Of a stretch of 64,000 bases of DNA, positions 57,046-64,000 are shown one piece after another. Below the pieces are notes generated by a model. The model worked only from the letters and a program-made list of their open reading frames with translations, was not told where the DNA came from and made no database searches. The stretch spans positions 62,001 to 126,000 of the forward strand of contig CALUPV010000004.1 of NCBI GenBank assembly GCA_944322745.1. The letters are read 5' to 3'. A program made the translations under genes and the position numbers. Position 1 is the first letter of the stretch; each line of letters opens with the position of its first letter. The DNA is from Candidatus Gastranaerophilales bacterium (GTDB taxonomy: Bacteria > Cyanobacteriota > Vampirovibrionia > Gastranaerophilales > Gastranaerophilaceae).

Positions 57046-58086
57046 ATGAAAGCATTAGTTTATAATACTTTATATAAAAATAGAATTGCATTAACAGAAA
57101 GAAATCTGCCAAAAATTGAAAATTCCAAAGATGCAATTGTAAGAGTGACATTGTCATCTATATGTACAAGTGACCTGCATATAATGCATGGTTTTGTTCC
57201 AAGAGCAAATAACGACATTGTTTTAGGACATGAATTTGTCGGCGAAGTCGTAGATATTGGATCTGATGTAAAAGAAATAAAAAAAGGTGACAGAGTTAGT
57301 GCTAATTGCATAACATTTTGCGGTGAGTGTTATTTTTGTAAACACGGGTTTATTAATAATTGTAAGATTGGCGGATGGGAGCTTGGATGTAGAATTGACG
57401 GTTGTCAGGCTGAATATGTCAGAGTTCCGTTTGCAGATACAGGTTTAACCAAAATTCCTGATAACGTTACATTTAAAAATGCATTATTTGTCGGAGATAT
57501 ATTATCCAGCGGTTATTTTGGTGCAGAAATGTGTCAGATAAAGGATGGTGATATTGTAGCTGTTATTGGTTCAGGACCCGTAGGCTTATGTGCAATGCTT
57601 TCAGCAAAATTAATGGGTGCTTTGTCTGTTATTGCAATTGATATAAATGATAATAGGTTAAAAGTTGCTGAAAAAGAAGGTTTGGCTGATATTACCCTGA
57701 ATCCTAAAAAAATTAATATTGAAGAAGAAATAAGAAGATTAACCAATAATATTGGCGTAGATTCAGTTATAGAAGCAGCAGGGACTAAAGATACTTTTGA
57801 AATGGCATGGAAAATTGCACGCCCAAATGCAATCGTCGGTATTGTTGCAATGTATGATAGAAATATGATTTTACCTTTACCTGATATGTATGGAAAAAAT
57901 CTTACATTTAAAACAGGCGGAGTTGATGCAATTCATTGTAAGGAGCTACTTAAACTTATTTCTGAACAAAAAATTTCTACTGATTTTCTTATTACACATG
58001 AGTTTGATTTAAAAGAAATTGAAACAGCATATTCGCTGTTTCAATTCCATCAAAATGAATGTTTAAAAATTATGATTGTTCACTAG
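57046..58086 (+). CDS. Zinc-dependent medium-chain alcohol dehydrogenase
   Basis: 346-residue MDR enzyme. Catalytic-zinc residues are in CTSDLH and GHEFVGEV; the structural zinc lobe is CITFCGECYFCKHGFINNC (Cys positions 92-110, four Cys used). The nucleotide-binding motif is GSGPVG, followed by IAIDIND. It could act on ethanol, butanediol or a sorbitol-type polyol; the sequence does not decide. No strong ribosome-binding site; probably co-transcribed with the membrane protein. It is convergent with the next gene with a 4-base overlap. Confidence 0.9.
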   Translation: MKALVYNTLYKNRIALTERNLPKIENSKDAIVRVTLSSICTSDLHIMHGFVPRANNDIVLGHEFVGEVVDIGSDVKEIKKGDRVSANCITFCGECYFCKHGFINNCKIGGWELGCRIDGCQAEYVRVPFADTGLTKIPDNVTFKNALFVGDILSSGYFGAEMCQIKDGDIVAVIGSGPVGLCAMLSAKLMGALSVIAIDINDNRLKVAEKEGLADITLNPKKINIEEEIRRLTNNIGVDSVIEAAGTKDTFEMAWKIARPNAIVGIVAMYDRNMILPLPDMYGKNLTFKTGGVDAIHCKELLKLISEQKISTDFLITHEFDLKEIETAYSLFQFHQNECLKIMIVH

Positions 58087-58574
58087 TTTACATGAGATTT
58101 ATATATCTCATCTGTTACCATATAATTAACATCAACATTTTTTATTTTCATTCTGTCTTTTGTAGAAAGAAAACCTCTTTCACTTGCAGTTTTATCTGCA
58201 GCTTTTATATTATGATTTTTTATAATATTCGAAGCAATCAAAGCTCCTGTAGAAGCTAAAAATCCAATATTTGCTGCTTTATTTACATTAAAAAGTTTTC
58301 TTGACAAAGGTTCACCAGCGGATATACGACTAATTACATTTGTTTTTGCAATCACAGAAGCTAAACATCCAAACATACCTGCTACTGAAAAAGCTGCTTC
58401 TGCTGCCTTGTATTTACCATCTTCGACTTCCCGTCCCAATGATAACTTGAGAGCATCATTTGCTTGGTTTTGACTAACCCACTTGTAATATTGCTCTTTT
58501 CGTGCTTTTTTCGCTTCTTTCTTTTCAATATTTTTTCCCGAGAATGAAATTTCGTTAACTGCGTTTACCGGCAT
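58083..58574 (-). CDS. Small membrane protein with N-terminal SFSG stub
   Basis: 163 residues. It starts MPVNAVNEISFSGKN, a stub of the same kind as in the proteins at 18085 and 55649. A Lys-rich stretch follows, then two hydrophobic segments (about 60-80 and 98-117). GGAGAG precedes the ATG. No known domain. Tail-to-tail overlap with the alcohol dehydrogenase. Confidence 0.6.
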   Translation of the reverse strand: MPVNAVNEISFSGKNIEKKEAKKARKEQYYKWVSQNQANDALKLSLGREVEDGKYKAAEAAFSVAGMFGCLASVIAKTNVISRISAGEPLSRKLFNVNKAANIGFLASTGALIASNIIKNHNIKAADKTASERGFLSTKDRMKIKNVDVNYMVTDEIYKSHVN

Positions 58575-58652
58575 GCTTTCTCTCCTATATCCTTACATTT
58601 GCATAAAAAACAAATTTGTATTTTTTGGCCATCTTAAATGAAAAATTTCAAT

Positions 58653-59354
58653 TTAGTATAATTGAATTATTTTCTGTATTGCACAATTCGCTAGGTTATA
58701 TATTTCATCAAGTTGTGATTTTTCAAACGGGGCACCTTCAGCGGTAGTTTGAAATTCAATAATTTTACCTGATTTAGTCATTACAACATTACTGTCAACC
58801 TGGGCGTGAGAATCTTCTGAATAATCTAAATCAAGTTTTATTTCACCATCTATAATACCGACAGAAACCGCTCCTATTGGTTCAATAATTGGATTTTCTG
58901 TTAATATGCCTTGTTCTATAAGTTTATTTATAGCGATATTCATTGCAACAAAACCACCACAAATAGATGCACATCTTGTTCCACCGTCAGCTTGAATTAC
59001 GTCTGCATCAATTGTAATGGTTCTATCACCTAATTTTTCTAAATCAATACAAGAACGAAGGCTTCTTCCAATAAGTCTTTGTATTTCTTGAGTTCTTCCT
59101 GATATTTTTGTTCTCTCTCTTTGACATCTTGTATGAGTTGCAGAAGGCAATAATGAATATTCGGCAGTTACCCAGCCTCTTGGATCTGTTTTATCCATCC
59201 ATCTTGGTTTACCTTCTTCGACTGATGCTGTAACTATAACTTTTGTATCGTCAAACTCTACTAAAACAGAGCCTAAGGCATGTTTTGTATAATCTTTTGT
59301 TATTTTTATACTTCTTAATTCATTATTTTTTCTATTATTTAATCTTTCGCTCAT
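58653..59354 (-). CDS. rph: Ribonuclease PH
   Basis: 233-residue phosphorolytic 3'-5' exoribonuclease that trims tRNA 3' ends. Visible: VEEGKPRWM, GWVTAEYSLLPSATHTR, RTQEIQRLIGRSLRS, and the phosphate-site DADVIQADGGTRCASI. The C-terminal TAEGAPF is intact, so the enzyme looks active. Divergent from metG. Confidence 0.94.
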   Translation of the reverse strand: MSERLNNRKNNELRSIKITKDYTKHALGSVLVEFDDTKVIVTASVEEGKPRWMDKTDPRGWVTAEYSLLPSATHTRCQRERTKISGRTQEIQRLIGRSLRSCIDLEKLGDRTITIDADVIQADGGTRCASICGGFVAMNIAINKLIEQGILTENPIIEPIGAVSVGIIDGEIKLDLDYSEDSHAQVDSNVVMTKSGKIIEFQTTAEGAPFEKSQLDEIYNLANCAIQKIIQLY

Positions 59355-59427
59355 ATATAACCCTTTTTTATAAAATACCTTTGTGTTAAATTTATTTTAT
59401 CATATTTGTTCAAAGGTGTAGTTTATT

Positions 59428-60999
59428 ATGCAAGAAAAATTTTATTTAACAACAGCAATTGATTATGTTAATGGTGCTCCACATATAGGACATGCTTATG
59501 AAAAGATATTATCTGATGTGATAATCAGACATAAAAGACAAATTGTTGATAATGCCTATATGCTTACAGGTACAGATGAACATGGTGTTAAAATTCAAAA
59601 AACAGCAGCGGCAAAAGGTATAACACCAAAAGAATTATGTGATGAAAACTTTTCAAAGTTTGAACAAGCTTGGAAAGAATTGGAAATAAGTTATAATCAA
59701 ATTATCAGAACAACTGATGAACAGCACAGAAAAGTAGTTGGACAAATATTTAAAAAACTTTTAGAAAATGGTGACATATATAAACATTCATATACAGGTT
59801 TATATTGCAGTGGTTGTGAAGCTTTTCTAAATCCAAAAGATTTAACTGAAGACGGGTTGTGCCCTGATCACTTAAAAAAACCGGAAGAAGTTACAGAACA
59901 AAATTACTTCTTTAAATTAACTAAATATAAAGATAAAATTGCTGACTATATTAAATCACACCCTGATTTTATCCAACCTGCAATTAGAGTTAATGAAATA
60001 TTAAATCAATTAGAAAATATAGAAGATATATCTGTTTCCAGAACAAAATCTTCTGTCCAATGGGGAATAGGTGTTCCCGATGATGATACTCAAACAATAT
60101 ATGTTTGGATAGATGCTTTATCAAATTATATTACAGCAATTGGTTATGATGTAGAAAATCCGAGCGAAAAGTTTAAAACATTATGGCCGGTTGATGTTCA
60201 TGTTATTGGTAAGGATATAATAAAATTTCATTCAATATATTGGATTGCTATTTTAATGGCACTTGATTTGCCGTTGCCGAAATCTATATTTGCACACGGT
60301 TGGATTACTATTGACCAATCAAAAATGAGCAAGTCTTTAGGAAATGTTATAGCACCACATGATGTATTGGTTGCTTTTAACTTAGATAAACCGGATGCTT
60401 TCAGATACTATATGGCATCTGCTGCTCTAATTGGTAAAGATGGCAACTATTCTGATGAAGATTTTAAAGAAAAGGTTAATGCCGATTTAGCGAATAACAT
60501 TGGAAATCTTTTAAACAGGTCTCTAAATATGTTGGTGAAATATTTTGATGGAGAAATAAAACCTGAATTTGTCACAGAGAAAAATGATAAAATTGCTATC
60601 TTAGCAGCAAATACAAAAACTCAAATTATTGAGTGTTTTAACAAATTTGAAGTGGCAGAAGCCGCTAATTTAATTGTTTCATTTGCTGATAATGTAAATA
60701 AATATGTGACAGAAAATGCCCCTTGGACTCTTGCTAAAGAAGATAAAATGCTTGATTGTGGTAAAGTTCTATATAATGTTCTTGAAGCAATGCGTCATAT
60801 TGCAATCTTGTTGTATCCATATTGCCCTAATATATCACAGGATATATTAATTCAACTAAATGAAAAAATAGATTTTAAATATGAAAATCTTTCTTGGGGC
60901 AGTTTAAAGCCAACTAAAATTACTGAAAAAGAAAAAATAAAACCTGTATTTTTAAGGTTAGATTCAGAATTCGCAACAGACAAGAAAAAAGGGAAATAA
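59428..60999 (+). CDS. metG: Methionyl-tRNA synthetase
   Basis: 523-residue class Ia synthetase. HIGH motif at 19-22 (PHIGH), KMSKS near residue 299 (QSKMSKSLGN). A zinc-knuckle remnant is CSGCEAFLNP ... CPDH, a single-knuckle form as in shorter MetRS. No C-terminal dimerisation (OB) domain, consistent with the length. AAAGGTG precedes the ATG. prfB starts three bases after its stop. Confidence 0.95.
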   Translation: MQEKFYLTTAIDYVNGAPHIGHAYEKILSDVIIRHKRQIVDNAYMLTGTDEHGVKIQKTAAAKGITPKELCDENFSKFEQAWKELEISYNQIIRTTDEQHRKVVGQIFKKLLENGDIYKHSYTGLYCSGCEAFLNPKDLTEDGLCPDHLKKPEEVTEQNYFFKLTKYKDKIADYIKSHPDFIQPAIRVNEILNQLENIEDISVSRTKSSVQWGIGVPDDDTQTIYVWIDALSNYITAIGYDVENPSEKFKTLWPVDVHVIGKDIIKFHSIYWIAILMALDLPLPKSIFAHGWITIDQSKMSKSLGNVIAPHDVLVAFNLDKPDAFRYYMASAALIGKDGNYSDEDFKEKVNADLANNIGNLLNRSLNMLVKYFDGEIKPEFVTEKNDKIAILAANTKTQIIECFNKFEVAEAANLIVSFADNVNKYVTENAPWTLAKEDKMLDCGKVLYNVLEAMRHIAILLYPYCPNISQDILIQLNEKIDFKYENLSWGSLKPTKITEKEKIKPVFLRLDSEFATDKKKGK

Positions 61000-61002
61000 G
61001 CA

Positions 61003-62112
61003 TTGATTTATGTAGAAATAAAACAATCTTATACCCCTGTAAAGTCAATGTTTGAGAAAGCTTTGAAGGTTTTTAATATTGAATCATTGAAGAATTCTAT
61101 AAAACAAAATGAAACAAAACTTCAACAAAGTGATGTTTGGTCAAATCCCGAAATTTCCTCTAAAATATCACAAGAAATTAAAGAAGATAAAGATAATCTC
61201 GATAAAATTGAACGATGGAAAACTTTAGTCAGTGATATTGATACTCTTTTTGAATTGTATGAAGAAACAAAAGAAGATTCAGTTCTTGTTGAAGTTGATA
61301 AAACAATTAAAATTTTAAAGTCTGAATTAGAAACTTGGGAAATAGAATCAACACTAAGTGGTGAATATGATAAATCTGATGCTATTATAACTATAAATGC
61401 AGGAGCAGGCGGAACAGACGCACAAGACTGGGCTCAAATGCTTTTAAGAATGTATATGCGTTGGGCAGAAAATAAACATTGGAAAGTAGAATTGATAGAA
61501 CATTCTGATGGGGAAGAAGCAGGAATAAAATCAGCTACTATTAAGATTATAGGTAAATATGCTTATGGTCTTGCAAAGGCGGAAAAAGGTGTGCATAGAC
61601 TTGTCAGAATTTCTCCATTTAATGCGAACGGAAAAAGGCAAACCAGTTTTGCCAGTTTAGAAGTTTCTCCTGTTATTGAAGACTTTAGTAAAAAAATTGT
61701 GATACCGCAAGAAGATATAGTAGTAGATACAATGCGTTCAGGCGGTGCAGGCGGTCAGAATGTTAACAAAGTTGAAACAGCCGTAAGAATTTTGCATAAA
61801 CCCACAGGTATAGTTGTAAGATGCCAGCAACAACGTTCACAGCTCCAAAATAAAGAAACGGCAATGCAAATACTTGCTTCGAAATTATTAGCTATCAAAC
61901 AAGCTGAACATGAAGAGAAATTAATGAAATTAAAAGGTCAGAATGTTGATATAAATTTTGGCTCACAGATTCGTTCATATGTTTTTCATCCTTATAAGAT
62001 GGTTAAAGACCACAGAACAAACTATGAAGTAGGAAATGTTGATGCAGTAATGGACGGTTCTATTGACGGGTTCATAGAAGCATTTCTTAAACAAGGAATC
62101 AAAATAGAATAA
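61003..62112 (+). CDS. prfB: Peptide chain release factor 2, no programmed frameshift
   Basis: 369 residues in one uninterrupted frame. GGQ catalytic motif at 250-252 ([10 protein letters not shown]); the stop-codon-reading SPF tripeptide is at 204-206 (RISPFN), which identifies RF2. The TTG start at 61003 follows AAAGGGAA; an ATG 45 bases later lacks a site. The frame runs through the region where many prfB genes have the UGA frameshift. A CTTTGA string is found there in the +1 frame, but that frame has a stop just upstream and no usable start. Confidence 0.93.
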   Translation: MIYVEIKQSYTPVKSMFEKALKVFNIESLKNSIKQNETKLQQSDVWSNPEISSKISQEIKEDKDNLDKIERWKTLVSDIDTLFELYEETKEDSVLVEVDKTIKILKSELETWEIESTLSGEYDKSDAIITINAGAGGTDAQDWAQMLLRMYMRWAENKHWKVELIEHSDGEEAGIKSATIKIIGKYAYGLAKAEKGVHRLVRISPFNANGKRQTSFASLEVSPVIEDFSKKIVIPQEDIVVDTMRSGGAGGQNVNKVETAVRILHKPTGIVVRCQQQRSQLQNKETAMQILASKLLAIKQAEHEEKLMKLKGQNVDINFGSQIRSYVFHPYKMVKDHRTNYEVGNVDAVMDGSIDGFIEAFLKQGIKIE

Positions 62113-62199
62113 TTTTTTATTTTTTTGTTATGATAGAAATAATATGCAAATCAATTTACATATTGGATTAAAACACTAGACGAAATAGAGAGGTAGACT

Positions 62200-63525
62200 A
62201 TGGAACAATTTTATGCTTGGGTTCAGAGCCATTCAATAGTTATATCTGCAATAGTTCTGATACTCGCATACGTATTTATCGCTCTTGAAAAAATACCAAA
62301 AGTTACTATTGCTCTTTTGGGTGCAGCAGTTGTTGTTTTTTCAGGGTTGGTAAGTCAAGAAAAAATAGCTGAAACAGGATTAAATGAATTTTATTTCATT
62401 AATTTTGTAGATTTTAATGTAATATTCTTATTAGTTTCAATGATGATTATAGTAAATATTACAACCAGATGCGGTGTATTCAAATGGGTTGCTATTGAAT
62501 TATTAAAAATGACAAAAGGAAAACCATTAATGGTTCTTATTACCTTGGCCTTTTTAACAGCAATTCTATCAGCATTTTTAGACAATGTTACAACAGTTAT
62601 TCTTATTATGCCTATAACTTTCGTTGTAGCAAAACAGTTAGATATAAATCCTGTACCATTATTAATAACTGAAATCTTCGCTTCAAATATTGGTGGTACT
62701 GCAACTTTAATTGGTGATCCTCCAAATATTATTATAGGTAGTGCTGCAGGTTTTTCATTCATGGATTTTATTAAAGAGCTGACTATAATTTGTCTTATAA
62801 TTATGGCTGCTGTTGTTGCATTCTTATACTTATGCTTTAGAAAACAATTAGTTACTACTGAAGAAAAAATGGCAAGTATTCAAGAAATAGATAATTCTAA
62901 AACAATTACAGATTATCCTCTTTTAAAAAGAAGTATGCTTGTTTTAGGTTTAGTTATTTTAGGCTTTTTAACACACGATATAACACATATAGCAACCTGT
63001 ATAATTGCGTTTATCGGTGCAAGTATTTTATTATTATTTGAAAATCCTGAGGAAACTTTTAAAGAAGTTGAATGGAATACTATTTTCTTCTTTATAGGTT
63101 TATTTATAATTATTGGAGGTTTTGAAGCAGCAGGTGGTATTAAATTAATGGCTGACTGGCTATTAAAAGTTACTGCAGGCTCTCAACAAATTGCTTCTTA
63201 TGTAATTCTTTGGGCTTCAGGTATTTTATCCGGTATTATAGATAATATTCCATATACAGCAACAATGGCACCAATGATTCATGAAATTGAACTTGAAAAA
63301 GGACGTGAATTCGTTCTTCCAATGTGGTGGTGTCTTGCTCTTGGTGCTTGCTTGGGCGGTAACTTAACTATAATTGGTGCTGCTGCAAATGTTATTGTTT
63401 CTGAAAATTCGGCTAAACATGGACATGTAATTAAATTCTTAGAATTTATGAAATATGGTGTTATTGTCGTATTTATTTCTTTAGCACTGTCTTCAATTTA
63501 CATTTGGATAAGACATTTCATATAA
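62200..63525 (+). CDS. ArsB/NhaD/SLC13-type permease
   Basis: 441-residue inner-membrane transporter of the ion-transporter superfamily, about eleven membrane helices. Typical motifs: LDNVTTVILIMPIT and GGTATLIGDPPNIIIG in the first half and a matching pair, GIIDNIPYTATM and LGGNLTIIGAAANVI, in the second. Candidate substrates are Na+/H+ exchange (NhaD), arsenite or dicarboxylate. No arsenic genes lie nearby. AGAGAGGT precedes the ATG. A terminator follows. Confidence 0.88.
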   Translation: MEQFYAWVQSHSIVISAIVLILAYVFIALEKIPKVTIALLGAAVVVFSGLVSQEKIAETGLNEFYFINFVDFNVIFLLVSMMIIVNITTRCGVFKWVAIELLKMTKGKPLMVLITLAFLTAILSAFLDNVTTVILIMPITFVVAKQLDINPVPLLITEIFASNIGGTATLIGDPPNIIIGSAAGFSFMDFIKELTIICLIIMAAVVAFLYLCFRKQLVTTEEKMASIQEIDNSKTITDYPLLKRSMLVLGLVILGFLTHDITHIATCIIAFIGASILLLFENPEETFKEVEWNTIFFFIGLFIIIGGFEAAGGIKLMADWLLKVTAGSQQIASYVILWASGILSGIIDNIPYTATMAPMIHEIELEKGREFVLPMWWCLALGACLGGNLTIIGAAANVIVSENSAKHGHVIKFLEFMKYGVIVVFISLALSSIYIWIRHFI

Positions 63526-63548
63526 ATAATAATAAATAAACTATATAG

Positions 63549-63580
63549 AAGAAGCAGTTATAAAACTGCTTCTTTCTTTA
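63549..63580 (+). terminator. Rho-independent terminator after permease
   Basis: 11-bp stem (63549-63559 with 63564-63574), an ATAA loop and a T-rich tail. It lies between two convergent genes, so it may stop transcripts from either side. Confidence 0.85.
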
Positions 63581-63605
63581 TTTATTAATTAATTAAAATA
63601 ATATT

Positions 63606-64000
63606 TTAATTTCCTATATTTGGAATTACAGATTTAACATTTCCCTCTGCTTTGAAGTCTTTTGGATTCATCGTTATGGTAATCCTGTCTGCTTCTATAG
63701 TTCTTCCCTTTGTTTCAATTTTCGAACGTCCGACAAAAACTGCTTCATTCAGTTTCTTTGTCGTTTTATCAGCATATACATTTACTTTGGGACCTGTAGC
63801 AACATAGTCTTCATATTTTATTTTTGTAGAACCGGATGCACTAACAACATTTGCTTTTTTATCATATGACTGATAATCAGACCATACTTCAATTCTCTTA
63901 TTATCTTCAGTTGTTATGTCAGTATATACATTTCCTCTTGCGACTGCTTCTTCTGAGATATTATCATATGTAAGCTTATTTGCATTTATTTTACTTTTAC
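63606..64000 (-). CDS. lptA: LptA/OstA-like protein (N-terminus beyond window)
   Basis: The last 131 codons are visible; the start lies past the right edge. Repeated short beta strands follow the OstA-like pattern: NKLTYDN, EEAVARGNV, KYEDYVATGPKVN, EADRITITM and FKAEGNVKSVIPNIGN at the end. LptA-type proteins form a periplasmic beta-jellyroll bridge carrying lipopolysaccharide to the outer membrane. The assignment rests on this repeat pattern, so another OstA-domain protein is possible. Confidence 0.75.
   Translation of the reverse strand, partial: KSKINANKLTYDNISEEAVARGNVYTDITTEDNKRIEVWSDYQSYDKKANVVSASGSTKIKYEDYVATGPKVNVYADKTTKKLNEAVFVGRSKIETKGRTIEADRITITMNPKDFKAEGNVKSVIPNIGN

Noticed and set aside
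61048-62112. Shorter RF2 starting at the ATG 45 bases into the frame
   Set aside because: It lacks a ribosome-binding site, and the longer form aligns better with the N-terminal region of cyanobacterial RF2.

Overview
The window is AT-rich DNA from a Gram-negative-type (diderm) anaerobic bacterium. The diderm label rests on an LptA/OstA-type lipopolysaccharide-transport protein, an MCE-domain protein, a heptosyltransferase-type GT9 enzyme and a periplasmic amidase. The anaerobe label rests on a three-subunit [FeFe]-hydrogenase, a 2-oxoacid:ferredoxin oxidoreductase and a FixCX pair. Several hypothetical proteins start with a short Ser/Cys-Phe-x-Gly-like stub. Together with the codon bias and gene set, this resembles gut Vampirovibrionia (Melainabacteria, Gastranaerophilales). 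That placement is an inference from gene content; there is no rRNA in the window to confirm it.

Left third (1-16.7 kb): an accessory region. It opens with the N-terminal part of a GDP-mannose 4,6-dehydratase and then holds eleven radical SAM proteins in both orientations. They are interleaved with a ketopantoate-reductase-like enzyme, two small TPR proteins and two membrane-anchored SGNH-hydrolase-like proteins. A twelfth radical SAM gene lies at 24.4-25.4 kb, overlapping recJ. Ten of the twelve share one plan: a Cys-rich N-terminal module (Cys near residue 5, a Cys/CysCys near 23, a CxxC near 67-86), then the CxxxCxxC radical SAM core, and no C-terminal SPASM domain. The other two carry a SPASM/twitch-like module in front of the core. 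No transposase, integrase or obvious peptide precursor is visible. I infer tailoring of a surface glycan or another envelope molecule; the substrate is unknown. This array is the best candidate for an undescribed system.

Middle (16.8-43 kb): lineage-specific hypotheticals (one with kinase-like motifs), a GT9 glycosyltransferase, leuS, an unusual aquaporin, a YvlD-type membrane protein, recJ, fixX/fixC, a cell-wall amidase, gdhA, a DUF1292-type protein, ruvX, a large unknown protein coupled to a stand-alone ClpX-type zinc finger, then a forward run of TPR lipoprotein, lgt, MCE protein, upp, a YfiH-type enzyme and a SEC-C protein, followed by nth, a DMT transporter and a PLP aminotransferase.

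Right (43-64 kb): a gamma-alpha fused plus beta 2-oxoacid:ferredoxin oxidoreductase, a VKOR-DsbA fusion, queH, a GIY-YIG protein, dusB, a large periplasmic TPR protein, the hydrogenase operon (NuoE-, NuoF- and HydA-like), a short transcription unit with a Met-rich mini-ORF, two lineage-type membrane proteins flanking a zinc alcohol dehydrogenase, rph, metG, prfB, an ArsB/NhaD-type permease, and the C-terminal part of an LptA-like protein at the edge. The redox enzymes fit a fermentative metabolism: reduced ferredoxin from the 2-oxoacid oxidoreductase, together with NADH, can feed the hydrogenase. No tRNA, rRNA or CRISPR array was found, and no gene-free stretch exceeds about 265 bases.
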